The notes under the pieces were generated by a model. That model was not told the origin of the DNA. It did no database searches and was given only the letters and a program-made list of their open reading frames with translations. 64,000 nt of DNA from Psychrobacter fozii. GTDB taxonomy: Bacteria; Pseudomonadota; Gammaproteobacteria; Pseudomonadales; Moraxellaceae. Below, piece after piece: positions 35,406 through 45,315 of the stretch; positions within the stretch are counted from its first letter, which is position 1; every line of letters starts with the position of its first letter. Location of the stretch: assembly GCF_003217155.1 (NCBI RefSeq), contig NZ_QJSU01000003.1, forward strand, positions 186,001 through 250,000, in the 5' to 3' direction. The position numbers were made by a program, and so were the translations under genes.

Positions 35406-36848
35406 ATGTCTGGACTAAAAAAATCGCTGGGGATGTTTGATATTATAGCCTTAGCATTTGGTGCTATGGTAGGTTGGGGTTGGGTAGTACTGGCTGGCGG
35501 CTGGATTTTATCTGCTGGTACGTGGGGCGCGATGTTAGCGTTTTTATTGGGTGGTTTGGCAGTGATACTGATTGGTGTGACTTATGCTGAGCTCGCTTCA
35601 TCAATGCCTATCACGGGCGGTGAGCATACTTATACCCACCGAGCATTAGGGGTCAATGTTTCCTTTATCTGCTCATGGAGTATTCTATTTGGTTATTTCT
35701 CAGTCGTCGCATTTGAGGCAGTCGCCTTGCCGACGGTGGTTGAGTATTTTATTCCCAATTATAATCAGGGTTATCTTTGGACGATCGCTGGTTGGGATGT
35801 CTATGCCACTTGGGTAGGTGTGGGGATGCTGGGATCAGTGATTGTCACATGGCTGAATGTACGAGGTATGGAAGTCAGTGCATGGTTCCAAAAAACAGCG
35901 GTTGTAGGGATCTTGTTTGTCGGTATATTACTGTTCATTGGCGCGGCATTATATAATCCTGCGACATCGACTGCGATACAAGCTCCGGCGTTTATTGGTG
36001 GCGCTGCTGGCGTGATGGCAGTTATCGTGATGGTTCCCTTTATGTTCGTCGGCTTTGATGTGATTCCACAAGCGGCTGAAGAGATTGATTTAACCCGTCC
36101 TAATATCGGTAAATTCCTAATCGTATCAATAACGATTGCGGTACTTTGGTACATCGCAGTTGCATGGAGTGTGGGTACCACATTGCCATTGATTCAAGCC
36201 GAAAACTCTACGTTGGCGACCGCTGATGCAATGACCAATGCGTGGCATGGTAAATGGGCAGGTATTCTACTGGTTATCGGTGGCGTATTGGGTATTTTAT
36301 CAAGCTGGAATGCGTTCTTGATTGGTGGTAGTCGTCTACTATATGCAATGTCAAAAGCGCATATGTTGCCAGCATTCTTAAGTAAATTACATCCAAAATA
36401 CAACACACCTGTTAATGCGATTTTATTGATTGGTGGTTTAGCCACGCTCGCGCCATTATTTGGTCGCAAAATGCTCGTGTGGATTGTTGATGCTGGTGGT
36501 TTTGGTATCGTCATTGCTTATACTTGTGTTGCTATCTCTTTCTTAGTACTGCGCTACCGTGAGCCTGATATGGTACGTCCATTTAAGATACCTGCAGGTA
36601 AACTAGTGGGTATGATCACGATCGCACTAAGCTTTGGCTTATTAGCACTATACATGCCAGGTATGCCATCTGCGCTTACCGCTATCGAATGGTGGATTTT
36701 CTTTGGTTGGACAGTGTTAGGTGTGGCGCTATATGGTTATGCAACCATTAAGTACCCTGGCAAAAGTGAAGCCATCATGGCAGAAGAATTGCGCGAATTA
36801 AAAATCGTGAATCAGCTATGGTTGAAAGACAACCCACCAAAGAGTTAA
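35406..36848 (+). CDS. APC-family amino acid/polyamine permease
   Basis: A 480-aa integral membrane transporter with about 12 hydrophobic segments. The N-terminal MFDIIALAFGAMVGWGWVVL matches the start of APC superfamily carriers, and EEIDLTRPNIGKF follows the sixth membrane span. The substrate is not certain. Its place between gabT and the putrescine genes suggests GABA, putrescine or a related amine. AAGGAG lies 7 bases before the ATG. It ends with a bidirectional terminator facing the opposite-strand dehydrogenase. Confidence 0.88.
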   Translation: MSGLKKSLGMFDIIALAFGAMVGWGWVVLAGGWILSAGTWGAMLAFLLGGLAVILIGVTYAELASSMPITGGEHTYTHRALGVNVSFICSWSILFGYFSVVAFEAVALPTVVEYFIPNYNQGYLWTIAGWDVYATWVGVGMLGSVIVTWLNVRGMEVSAWFQKTAVVGILFVGILLFIGAALYNPATSTAIQAPAFIGGAAGVMAVIVMVPFMFVGFDVIPQAAEEIDLTRPNIGKFLIVSITIAVLWYIAVAWSVGTTLPLIQAENSTLATADAMTNAWHGKWAGILLVIGGVLGILSSWNAFLIGGSRLLYAMSKAHMLPAFLSKLHPKYNTPVNAILLIGGLATLAPLFGRKMLVWIVDAGGFGIVIAYTCVAISFLVLRYREPDMVRPFKIPAGKLVGMITIALSFGLLALYMPGMPSALTAIEWWIFFGWTVLGVALYGYATIKYPGKSEAIMAEELRELKIVNQLWLKDNPPKS

Positions 36849-36869
36849 CTCTATTTAAAATACCCATTA

Positions 36870-36900
36870 AAAAAGCCTAACGTTTAACGTTAGGCTTTTT
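36870..36900. terminator. Bidirectional terminator between the permease and the aldehyde dehydrogenase
   Basis: A perfect 13-bp stem, AAAAAGCCTAACG with CGTTAGGCTTTTT, and a 5-base loop. T runs are present in both directions. Confidence 0.9.
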
Positions 36901-36944
36901 CTGTTTTAGGACAGGAATAGAGTGTTTAGATTAATACATTTATT

Positions 36945-38324
36945 TTATGCGCTAGCTTTATTACGAATCAGCTTGTAGTTTAAGAATTCAGTAATACCTA
37001 ACGTGCCTAACTCGCGACCGAAGCCTGAGCGTTTAACACCACCGAATGGTGTATTGGCTTCACTACCAGATGGGGCATTGATAGTGACCATACCCACTTC
37101 TAATTTCTCAGCGATTTCTGCGGCCAGTTCTGGACTTTGAGTCTGAATAGAAGCGCCAAGACCAAATGGCACATCGTTAGCGATTTGGATGGCATGGTCG
37201 ACATCGCGAGCTTTATAGATGACGGCGACAGGGCCGAATAGCTCTTGACGATAGACATCCATTGACTCAGTCACATCCGTTAGTACAGCTGGGGCAAACC
37301 AAGCACCTGGCTTATCTTTTACTATACCGCCTTCTACTAAAACAGTAGCACCCGCTTGAATGGCACTGTCTAGTTGCTTTTGAAGACCCTCAGCCGCCGC
37401 TTTTGAAGACATTGGTCCCATAAAGGTTTGCTCATCTAATGGGTCTGCCAATGTCATGGCACGTACGTTATCAGTGAATTCTTGCACGAATTGATCATAA
37501 ACGTCATCGACGATAATTAAGCGTTTAGCCGCATTACAGGCTTGTCCGACATTACCAAAACGACCTGAGATGGCTCTTTGTACGGCTTTTTTGATATCTG
37601 CATCAGAAGTAACGATAAAGGCATCAGAACCGCCAAGTTCTAAGACAACTTTTTTGAGTGCGCCGCCAGCTTCTTTTGCAACTGCTTGACCTGCACGCTC
37701 AGAACCCGTCAATGAAACACCCTGTACGCGTGTATCGTTGATGATGGTCGCTGATTGCTCATTGGTCGCAAAGATATTGTTATAAACCCCATCAGGCATG
37801 CCTGCGTCTTTCATAATATCGACGATAATTTCGGCTGTCTTAGGGCATTGCGGTGCATGCTTTAGAATAATAGTGTTACCCGCCATGGCGTTTGGCGCGA
37901 CGAAGCGTGCTACTTGATAGTGTGGATAGTTCCAAGGCATGATGCCTAGTAGTGCGCCTACAGGGCGTTTTTCTACAGAAGCTGTTCCTGTATCAACGTC
38001 GATAGTATTAGGCGCTAATAGCTGCTCAGCATTGTCTGCATAATAGCGATAGATGTCAGCGACCAGACCAATCTCACCTTTTGCTTGAGCGACTGGTTTA
38101 CCCATCTCATTGGCGACGATACGTGCTAGCTCTTCTTGACGGTCAAGATAGATATCAGCGACTTTATGAAGTAGTGCACTGCGTTCATTTAGTGGAACAT
38201 GACGCCAGCTTTGATAAGCTGTGTCCGCTTGCTCAATCACTTGTTGGATATCTTGTTCGGTTGCCGTAGGGTAGGTGGCTTCGAGTTCGCCTGTGGCTGG
38301 GTTATTTACTTGATAATCGCTCAT
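36945..38324 (-). CDS. NAD(P)-dependent aldehyde dehydrogenase, Sad/PuuC role likely
   Basis: A 459-aa aldehyde dehydrogenase close in length and sequence style to E. coli Sad (YneI) type succinate-semialdehyde dehydrogenases. Motifs are LLGIMPWNYPHYQVARFVAP, LTGSERAGQAV, LELGGSDAF (catalytic Glu) and GQACNAAKR (Cys263). As the last gene of the puuA-puuB-...-aguB-aguA run and with no other PuuC in the window, it probably oxidises gamma-glutamyl-aminobutyraldehyde, or is a second succinate-semialdehyde dehydrogenase. Sequence alone does not decide. AAAGGA precedes the ATG. Confidence 0.88.
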   Translation of the reverse strand: MSDYQVNNPATGELEATYPTATEQDIQQVIEQADTAYQSWRHVPLNERSALLHKVADIYLDRQEELARIVANEMGKPVAQAKGEIGLVADIYRYYADNAEQLLAPNTIDVDTGTASVEKRPVGALLGIMPWNYPHYQVARFVAPNAMAGNTIILKHAPQCPKTAEIIVDIMKDAGMPDGVYNNIFATNEQSATIINDTRVQGVSLTGSERAGQAVAKEAGGALKKVVLELGGSDAFIVTSDADIKKAVQRAISGRFGNVGQACNAAKRLIIVDDVYDQFVQEFTDNVRAMTLADPLDEQTFMGPMSSKAAAEGLQKQLDSAIQAGATVLVEGGIVKDKPGAWFAPAVLTDVTESMDVYRQELFGPVAVIYKARDVDHAIQIANDVPFGLGASIQTQSPELAAEIAEKLEVGMVTINAPSGSEANTPFGGVKRSGFGRELGTLGITEFLNYKLIRNKASA

Positions 38325-38409
38325 AAAAAGTCCTTTTGTTTACATTTTATTTTTGGTTATGTTTAAAAACTTATATTTAGAAAGCCATGTATAAAATACA
38401 TAAATCTCG

Positions 38410-39516
38410 TTATTGCACGTTGGCGATAGGCTGCTGCTGAGTAATGCAGTGGATATTGCCGCCGCCAAACACAATCTCTTTCGTTCGTACTCCAACCACC
38501 TGATGCTCAGGGAAGATTTTTTCAAGCTGCTCAATCGCTAAACTGTCATTAATATCATCATATTGCGGCACAATGACACCGCCGTTACAAATAAGAAAGT
38601 TAGCATAAGAGGCGATACAAATATCGTCCGTATTACGAGACTTGGCATCTTCTGACTGGGTAATATCAGCATTGTCAGGCAAGGTTACATATTGCTTGGT
38701 ACAGCACAATTTATGCACTTTCAACTTTCGGCCTTTGGCATCAGTCATCTCTGAGAGCTGCTGATACGCCTTTTGCGTGGCTTCATAAAATGGATGCTCA
38801 GTATCATCAGTAAATAAGCAGACCACTTCGCCAGGTCGCGCAAAGCAGGCAATATCATCAATGTGCCCAGTGGTTTCATCGGGATCGATACCGTCATCAA
38901 CCCATAGCACTTTTTCGACATTTAAGTGGGATTTCAGCATGTCTTCAATTTGTTGCTCATTCAAGTGAGGATTACGCCCAGGACTGAGCAAGCACATGCG
39001 GGTGGTCAATACTGTGCCTTCGCCATCCACATGAAACGCGCCACCTTCTAGTACAAAACCATCGGTACGGTAGCGCTTTATACCCAAACGCTCACACAGG
39101 CGCTCGGCAAGCTTGTCATCGTCATCCCAAGGCGTATACAAACCATCGTAATCGCCGCCCCATGCATTAAACGTCCAGTCGCAGGCACGCAAACCACCAG
39201 CATCATTGATTAAGAATGTCGGCACAATGTCACGCGCCCATGCATCGTTACTTGGCATGGGTATCACATCAATATTATCGGGCAGCTGCGCACGGCACGC
39301 CTCAAAGTCATCAGGCATTACCAGTACGGTCACGTCACAAAAACGTTTGATGGCTGTGGCAACGGCTGCATAGGCAGCTTTGGCTGGTACAGCTTGTTGG
39401 CGCCAGTTATCAGGACGATAGGGCCATATCATCCAGACTTTTTGTAAAGGCGCAAATTCTGCTGGCATGTAAAAGCCATCTTGCTTTGGTGTTGAACCTG
39501 TCATTAATGTGGACAT
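38410..39516 (-). CDS. aguA: Agmatine deiminase
   Basis: Converts agmatine to N-carbamoylputrescine and ammonia. The 368-aa protein has the peptidyl-arginine-deiminase fold: N-terminal PAEFAPLQKVWMIWPYRPDNW, then NDAWARDIVPTF, DGFVLEGGAFHVDGEGTVL, GHIDDIACFA, and the catalytic Cys357 in GGGNIHCITQQQP. AAGG lies 7 bases before the ATG. It is 49 bases downstream of aguB, and the two steps are consecutive. Confidence 0.95.
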   Translation of the reverse strand: MSTLMTGSTPKQDGFYMPAEFAPLQKVWMIWPYRPDNWRQQAVPAKAAYAAVATAIKRFCDVTVLVMPDDFEACRAQLPDNIDVIPMPSNDAWARDIVPTFLINDAGGLRACDWTFNAWGGDYDGLYTPWDDDDKLAERLCERLGIKRYRTDGFVLEGGAFHVDGEGTVLTTRMCLLSPGRNPHLNEQQIEDMLKSHLNVEKVLWVDDGIDPDETTGHIDDIACFARPGEVVCLFTDDTEHPFYEATQKAYQQLSEMTDAKGRKLKVHKLCCTKQYVTLPDNADITQSEDAKSRNTDDICIASYANFLICNGGVIVPQYDDINDSLAIEQLEKIFPEHQVVGVRTKEIVFGGGNIHCITQQQPIANVQ

Positions 39517-39565
39517 AAAGTCACCTTATCGCACTCAAGCGCTTATAAAAATATGGAGAATGGGT

Positions 39566-40435
39566 TTAGCCGTGCGTTAATAGTGTGCCGTACATTGATG
39601 GACGACGATCACGGAACACGCCCCATTGACGACGCTGTTCTGCCAGTTCATCCAGATCAAACGTGGCCATAATAAATTCGCTTTTATCGGTTGAGGCTTC
39701 TTGGATAATCTCGCCGCGCCCATCAGTGATGAACGAGCTGCCATAAAACTGCATGGTGCTGTCCGTGCCATTTTGGCTGATGGTTTCTTCGCCAATACGG
39801 TTAGAAGCGATAACAGGCATGAGGTTAGCCGCAGAGTGTCCTTGCATACAGCGCTGCCAGTGGCCCGTTGAGTTGATATTTAGGGTTGGCTCATCACCAA
39901 TAGCGGTTGGATACAGCAGTATCTCTGCACCCATGAGAGCCATGCTGCGCGCGCATTCAGGGAACCATTGATCCCAACAAATACCAACGCCGATTTTGCC
40001 ATACTTGGTGTTCCAAACTTTAAATCCCGTGTCACCAGGCGTGAAGTAGAATTTCTCTGCGTAAGGAATGCCATCTGGAATGTGCGTTTTACGGTAAGTG
40101 CCCAGTATTTCGCCATCAGCATCAATAATGGTCACGCTATTAAACAAGGTGTTGCCTGATTTTTCATAAAAGCTGATAGGCAGTACCACTTCAAGCGACT
40201 TTGCCAGCTCTTTAAAATGATTGATGGCCGTATTGTGCTCGACTTCGGTAGCCAAGTTAAAATATTCAAAATCATGTACTTGGCAGAAATAAGGGGTTTC
40301 GAATAACTCTTGTAGCAAGATGATATTGGCACCAGCTTTTGCAGCTTCAGTGACCAATGCAGTGGCTTTATCGATGTTTTCTTGTTTGTCCCAAGTGCAG
40401 GCGATTTGAGTGCTGGCGACAGTAACTGATCGCAT
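39566..40435 (-). CDS. aguB: N-carbamoylputrescine amidase
   Basis: A carbon-nitrogen hydrolase that turns N-carbamoylputrescine into putrescine, CO2 and ammonia. The 289-aa protein shows the catalytic triad Glu43 (LLQELFETPYFCQ), Lys116 (YRKTHIPDG) and Cys153 (GVGICWDQWFPE). It has the typical end WGVFRDRRPSMYG. AAGGAG precedes the ATG. It lies directly ahead of aguA in the same transcription direction. Confidence 0.95.
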   Translation of the reverse strand: MRSVTVASTQIACTWDKQENIDKATALVTEAAKAGANIILLQELFETPYFCQVHDFEYFNLATEVEHNTAINHFKELAKSLEVVLPISFYEKSGNTLFNSVTIIDADGEILGTYRKTHIPDGIPYAEKFYFTPGDTGFKVWNTKYGKIGVGICWDQWFPECARSMALMGAEILLYPTAIGDEPTLNINSTGHWQRCMQGHSAANLMPVIASNRIGEETISQNGTDSTMQFYGSSFITDGRGEIIQEASTDKSEFIMATFDLDELAEQRRQWGVFRDRRPSMYGTLLTHG

Positions 40436-40627
40436 GGTATAGCTCCTTGATTATAATTTGTCTGTTGTATGAATAAAATAAAGTGTCATAAAGTGAAGTC
40501 TGGTTAGAGTAACGGCTTAAATAATCGTATATTTAAGCCGTATTATTGCTAGTCGTCGTATCATAAATCATAGGACGTTTGAGTACAGGGTCTTTTTAAA
40601 CACAAGGTTTTTTTAAACATAACGCCT

Positions 40628-42121
40628 TTAGGCCATCATAAAACCAAGTCCTAAGAAAGTAGCAACCGACAGCACAGCACCAAGCATCGCATAAGGGAAC
40701 TGCGTGAAGGCATGCTGCATGGGTGAACAACCGGCACCCTGTGCCGCTAGTAATGATGAATCACTAAAGAAACAAGCATGACTACCAAATGATGACGCCG
40801 ATAATAAAGCACCGATGACCAATGGCGTGCTAACACCTAATGCCGCTGCTACTGGAAATACAATCGGCATGGCAAGGACATATAGGCCCCAGCTTGATGA
40901 AGTTGCAAAGGTTAAGAAAGCCATGACCGCGAAAATAACAGCAGGGAAGATAATGATCGTCATGTGCGGTGAGATAGCGTCAATGACATACATAGTCATA
41001 CCAAGCTCATCATTGATTGCTTTTAGGAAAAAGCCACCGATAACGGTCGATAATGGGTACAACATGACTTTGAAACCTGTAAAAATCGACTCTACTTGGG
41101 TCTCAAAACTCAAAATACCTTGTGCCCAATAGACTAAAACGGTCACAAAACAGGTAAGCAATGCACCTCTTAATAAATCCACTTCAAAGTAAATGGTTGA
41201 GACGATAAGCAAGATCATTGGGAATGCAAAGTTAAAGATATTGGCTTTGAATGATAACGTACGTTTGGCTTTGACATTTGACACCAACTGCTCATCGATG
41301 AAGTCTTCTGGAACAGGATTGCCTTCTTTTGCGCGTTTCTCTGCACGTTTCATTGGGCCCCAGTCACCGATGATGCCGTAAGCGACCAAGAACACGATAA
41401 GTAGGGCAAACCAAGCATACGCCATGAATGGAATAGAGCTGATGTAAAGCGACATACCAGCGCCGTCTGCTGCGACACCATTCTCTTCTAATAGGCCTGA
41501 AAAGTAGACCGCCCAGGTAGAGATAGGAACGATTACACACATAGGAGCAGCGGTAGAATCGACGATATAAGCGAGCTTTTCACGGGATACGCCATAAGTA
41601 TCCGTCAGTTTTTTTACTGAGGTTGAAACGGCCAAACAGTTTAGGTAATCATCGATAAAGACCACAACACCCAATGCAAAGGTCGCGAGTAACGACTGTC
41701 TGCGTGATTTAATAATTCTTTTGAGCCATTCACTAAAGCCGTCTAAACAGCCACTCACTTCTAGCAGTTGAATAAGACCACCCATAAGACCACAAACGAG
41801 CACGATCCAAATGATGGTTTCGTTACCGAGTACGGCTGAGATATTATCTGCAAAAGGGGAGACCAAATCGAATGGGTTGAGCATGACAAGGCCAGCAACA
41901 CAGCCTGCAATCATTGACTCAAAGGGACGTCTGGAGACGATGGCAATGATGAGTACTAGCATGGTGGGTAGTAAGGAGAGGATCCCCCAAGATTCTGATG
42001 GATCGCGGCTGGATGATAACCAAACAAAGGCAAGATAGATGGCAATTCCCACTACGACAGTGAGAAAAACTCGTTTGTTATGATACTGTTCTTCAACCGC
42101 ATCATTAAGTTTCATGTTCAT
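40628..42121 (-). CDS. NhaC-type Na+/H+ antiporter family transporter
   Basis: A 497-aa membrane protein with about 12 hydrophobic segments, including EPSESWGIL-like N-terminal loop SSRDPSESWGILSLLP and the conserved VFIDDYLNCLAVSTSVK and DSTAAPMCVIVPISTWAVYF. These fit the NhaC family. In this setting, inside the agmatine-putrescine run, it may carry a polyamine, amino acid or ion linked to it, but that is only context. AAGGA precedes the ATG. It lies 173 bases after puuB and 192 bases before aguB. Confidence 0.83.
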   Translation of the reverse strand: MNMKLNDAVEEQYHNKRVFLTVVVGIAIYLAFVWLSSSRDPSESWGILSLLPTMLVLIIAIVSRRPFESMIAGCVAGLVMLNPFDLVSPFADNISAVLGNETIIWIVLVCGLMGGLIQLLEVSGCLDGFSEWLKRIIKSRRQSLLATFALGVVVFIDDYLNCLAVSTSVKKLTDTYGVSREKLAYIVDSTAAPMCVIVPISTWAVYFSGLLEENGVAADGAGMSLYISSIPFMAYAWFALLIVFLVAYGIIGDWGPMKRAEKRAKEGNPVPEDFIDEQLVSNVKAKRTLSFKANIFNFAFPMILLIVSTIYFEVDLLRGALLTCFVTVLVYWAQGILSFETQVESIFTGFKVMLYPLSTVIGGFFLKAINDELGMTMYVIDAISPHMTIIIFPAVIFAVMAFLTFATSSSWGLYVLAMPIVFPVAAALGVSTPLVIGALLSASSFGSHACFFSDSSLLAAQGAGCSPMQHAFTQFPYAMLGAVLSVATFLGLGFMMA

Positions 42122-42294
42122 GGTGACGTTCCTTGTGTGACATTATGGCTTATATAGAGAAGATCCTGTTTTAAGGTAATGATCGATAGGAAGTACGAGT
42201 GGACTTCCTATCGAGATAGTAATAACAATCCATTGCATTAATGGCTTCAATATCTTGCTTATCATTAAGCAGAAAATCGAAGCCATTACGTTAC

Positions 42295-43626
42295 TTATAA
42301 GCCAGTCTTGTCCTTTAGCGCGTACCACCAGGATCCCATCATAGAGTAGGGCACTCGTAGTGCGCGACCACCAGGGAAAGGAATCCATGGAATTTTTGCA
42401 AAGGTATCAAACTCTTTGGTATTGCCATTGATGGCATCGGCCAATATCTGTCCAAACAGATGCGAGCCTGTCACGCCATGTCCACTATAACCGTGTGCAA
42501 AAAACACCCGATCATGTAGCTTGCCCATCTGCGGCACCCGCGAAAAAGACAAGGCAAAGTTACCGCTCCATGCATAGTCAATTTTGACATCGCGCAGCTC
42601 TGGAAAAATCTTGTTCATGTTGGGTCTGATTTTTGCGGTGATATCAGAAGGATCTTGACCACCGTAGACCGTACCACCACCAAACAACATACGCTTGTCT
42701 GCTGAGAGGCGGTAGTAATCCAAAATATAGCGAACATCTTCGACACAGACGTCCGTTGGCAGGAGCTTGTCGGCCAAATCTCCTAACGGTTCGGTGGCGA
42801 TAATTTGGGTCGATACGGGCATGACACGGTCAGTCAGCTTAGGAATGACTTTATTTAAGTAGGCATTACCGCACATAACCGCTTGCTTACAAGTGACCGT
42901 ACCAAACTCAGTGATGATTTTGATGTGGTCGTCAGCATACTCAACATCAACGACCAAGGTATTTTCATAAATAGTGCCGCCACGTAATTCAATGGCAGCC
43001 GCTTCACCAAGCGCAAGATTTAGCGGATGGAAATGTCCACCAGAATGATCGATAACGCCGCCTACATACGCTTCTGACTTTATATGCTCTTGCATACCAT
43101 ATTTGTCTAGCATTTCACGGTCATGCATACCATGACTTTCCCATAGTGCATGCGTTTTTTGTAAGTCTTTTAATTGGCCATTGTTTAAAGCGGCAAAGAT
43201 ATTCTTTTCTTTTAAATCGCAGCTGATGTCATAGTCTTTGATCAGTCGGCGAATGATTTTGCCACCGCGTGTGACGAGCTGACCGACAAAATCGGCGTTT
43301 TGTTGACCATAAGAGCTCTTGATTTTTTCTAAGCTGGCATTCAGACCGTTGACAATCTGACCACCATTGCGGCCTGATGCACCCCAACCAATCTGTGCGC
43401 CTTCTAGTACGACCACTTCGTGATCTGTCTCCATGAGATGCAGCGCCGTTGATAGGCCACTATAGCCACCACCCACCACGCAAATCTCAACATGAATGTC
43501 ATTTTCTAGCTTCGGTCTATCTGGTTTAGGATTACGACTGGCAGCATAATAACTGTCAGGATATTGCCCATTATCCGAGTAGTGTGGAATATTGCGCGTG
43601 TTGTTAGACGGCTTGCTATTTGACAT
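42295..43626 (-). CDS. puuB: Gamma-glutamylputrescine oxidoreductase
   Basis: An FAD oxidase of the DAO family, 443 aa, that oxidises gamma-glutamylputrescine to the aldehyde with release of ammonia and H2O2. The FAD motif is VCVVGGGYSGLSTALHLME, followed by IGWGASGRNGGQIVNG, typical of PuuB. The end has FFAHGYSGHGVTGSHLFG. I start at ATG 43626, with AGGA 8 bases upstream. An ATG at 43635 overlaps the puuA stop. The frame is open 96 bases upstream of 43626 inside puuA. The tight junction with puuA implies translational coupling. Confidence 0.9.
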   Translation of the reverse strand: MSNSKPSNNTRNIPHYSDNGQYPDSYYAASRNPKPDRPKLENDIHVEICVVGGGYSGLSTALHLMETDHEVVVLEGAQIGWGASGRNGGQIVNGLNASLEKIKSSYGQQNADFVGQLVTRGGKIIRRLIKDYDISCDLKEKNIFAALNNGQLKDLQKTHALWESHGMHDREMLDKYGMQEHIKSEAYVGGVIDHSGGHFHPLNLALGEAAAIELRGGTIYENTLVVDVEYADDHIKIITEFGTVTCKQAVMCGNAYLNKVIPKLTDRVMPVSTQIIATEPLGDLADKLLPTDVCVEDVRYILDYYRLSADKRMLFGGGTVYGGQDPSDITAKIRPNMNKIFPELRDVKIDYAWSGNFALSFSRVPQMGKLHDRVFFAHGYSGHGVTGSHLFGQILADAINGNTKEFDTFAKIPWIPFPGGRALRVPYSMMGSWWYALKDKTGL

Positions 43627-43627
43627 A

Positions 43628-44971
43628 TTAGACATCCTGTAAATAGGTGAGGTATTCAAGGTTGGTGACTTGCTGAGCAAAGCGCATGGCTTCTTGTTTT
43701 TTAACCGCAATAAGCAGTTCAATCATCTCGCTTGGAAATAGTGCATCAATGACGTCGCTGTTTTCAAACTGACGGATGGCTGATAGCCAATCTAAAGGCA
43801 AGGTTTTGAGATCTTCTTCATTATAAGTAATGCTATTGATTGGATCCGGTGCTTCTAGTTTGTTTTCGATACCATATAGCATACCTGCTAGTACCGCACT
43901 ACAGACCAAATAAGGGTTAGCATCTGCGCCTGATACGCGATGCTCGATACGGCGTGCTCTTGGATCGCCACCAGGGATACGTACGGCTGCTGTGCGGTTT
44001 TCATAACCCCATGATACGTTGTTTGGTGCCAATGTACCTGGTGCAAAACGGCGATAAGAGTTGACGTGTGGTGCAAACAGTAAGGTGCAATCTGACATGG
44101 TTTTCAATAGTCCAGCGACGGCATGACGTAGTATATCCGAGCCTTCTGCTGAGCCATCATCAAAGACATTGTTGCCATCTTTATCTAATAAGCTGCAATG
44201 TACATGGAAGCCATTACCTGATTGTAGACCAAACGGTTTTGCCATAAAGGTAGCAGTGAGCTTACGACGAGCAGCGACCGCTTTGACCACTTGTTTGAAT
44301 AGTATCGCATCATCGGCAGCTTTTAACGGATCATCGACATGTAGTAAATTAATCTCAAACTGACCACAGCCATTCTCAGCTAATGCCGCATCAACAGGAA
44401 TATCGAGTTTCTCACACTGAGCATAGACTTCGTCTAAAAACTCATCAAACTGTAATAAATCATTGATACTTAGAATAGAGGTTTTGTTTAATCTCAGGCC
44501 GCTTTTTGGACGAATAGGTGGTTTTGGCGTCTCGCCTTCTGTGTAGTCCACCAAATAAAACTCAAGCTCAGTCGCCATGACTGGGGTCAAACCAAGCGCT
44601 TTGAATTTTTTGCTGATGTAGTCCAAAACGTGTCTGGCATCACCGTAATACGGTTCATTGTCTTCGGTATAAAGCCAAACAGGTAATAGCGATGAGGCTG
44701 CACTGGTATTAAGAAGGGGATAAGCGGCACGACCTGTAGGACGAGCAATGGCATCAATATCACCATTACATTGAGAGGACTCGATGACGTCTGCACCCCA
44801 AATATCAACGCCTAAAATAGATAGAGGCAATCGGATGCCACCAGCTTGTGCTTTGTCCATTTGGTTAAATGGGATACGTTTACCGCGAAGTAAGCCGTTA
44901 ATATCACCTGCTGCAACATATACATATTCAGTTTTACTTGCAGATGTGATGGTTCCGTTGGTCGTCGTCAT
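43628..44971 (-). CDS. puuA: Glutamate-putrescine ligase
   Basis: A glutamine-synthetase-fold ligase that joins glutamate to putrescine with ATP. Motifs are ATELEFYLVDY, AENGCGQFEINLLH, SGNGFHVHCSL, APHVNSYRRFAPGTLAPNNVSWGYENR and RIEHRVSGADANPYL. The protein has 447 aa when started at ATG 44971, which has AGGGA 8 bases upstream. An ATG at 44980 would add three residues but abuts that site. It is the first gene of the run and has a good promoter 140 bases upstream. Confidence 0.94.
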   Translation of the reverse strand: MTTTNGTITSASKTEYVYVAAGDINGLLRGKRIPFNQMDKAQAGGIRLPLSILGVDIWGADVIESSQCNGDIDAIARPTGRAAYPLLNTSAASSLLPVWLYTEDNEPYYGDARHVLDYISKKFKALGLTPVMATELEFYLVDYTEGETPKPPIRPKSGLRLNKTSILSINDLLQFDEFLDEVYAQCEKLDIPVDAALAENGCGQFEINLLHVDDPLKAADDAILFKQVVKAVAARRKLTATFMAKPFGLQSGNGFHVHCSLLDKDGNNVFDDGSAEGSDILRHAVAGLLKTMSDCTLLFAPHVNSYRRFAPGTLAPNNVSWGYENRTAAVRIPGGDPRARRIEHRVSGADANPYLVCSAVLAGMLYGIENKLEAPDPINSITYNEEDLKTLPLDWLSAIRQFENSDVIDALFPSEMIELLIAVKKQEAMRFAQQVTNLEYLTYLQDV

Positions 44972-45116
44972 GTTGTTCATCCCTGTCAGTTTTTGAAATA
45001 TTTGGGTTGGCCTTGCTGATTTTGTTCACGATATGAAGCACTTAACGTATTTCGGGATACTGTCTATCAGCTTTCTAAATGTATAAAAATTGTTCTTTGT
45101 CATAAAGATGTCTTTT

Positions 45117-45145
45117 AATATATGGATGAAGGTTATAGTTGTCAA
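45117..45145 (-). promoter_or_regulatory. Sigma-70 promoter for the puuA run
   Basis: Minus strand: -35 TTGACA (45140-45145), a 17-base spacer, and -10 TATATT (45117-45122). It lies in the 334-base spacer between divergent puuA and puuD. A TTGACA also occurs at 45201 on the plus strand, but its -10 is poor. No clear PuuR box was found. Confidence 0.7.
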
Positions 45146-45315
45146 TATTTATTTTTAATTACCTAAAAGTAATTTATATAACTCATATAAACCAATTTAA
45201 TTGACAATGAAGTTTATAGTTTACATTTACTAGGTAGTTATGATAAATTTTAGTTAAGTTAAATACCGCAGTATCTGGACATCTAGGTACAGATATCACA
45301 TTTAGGGAAAATCAC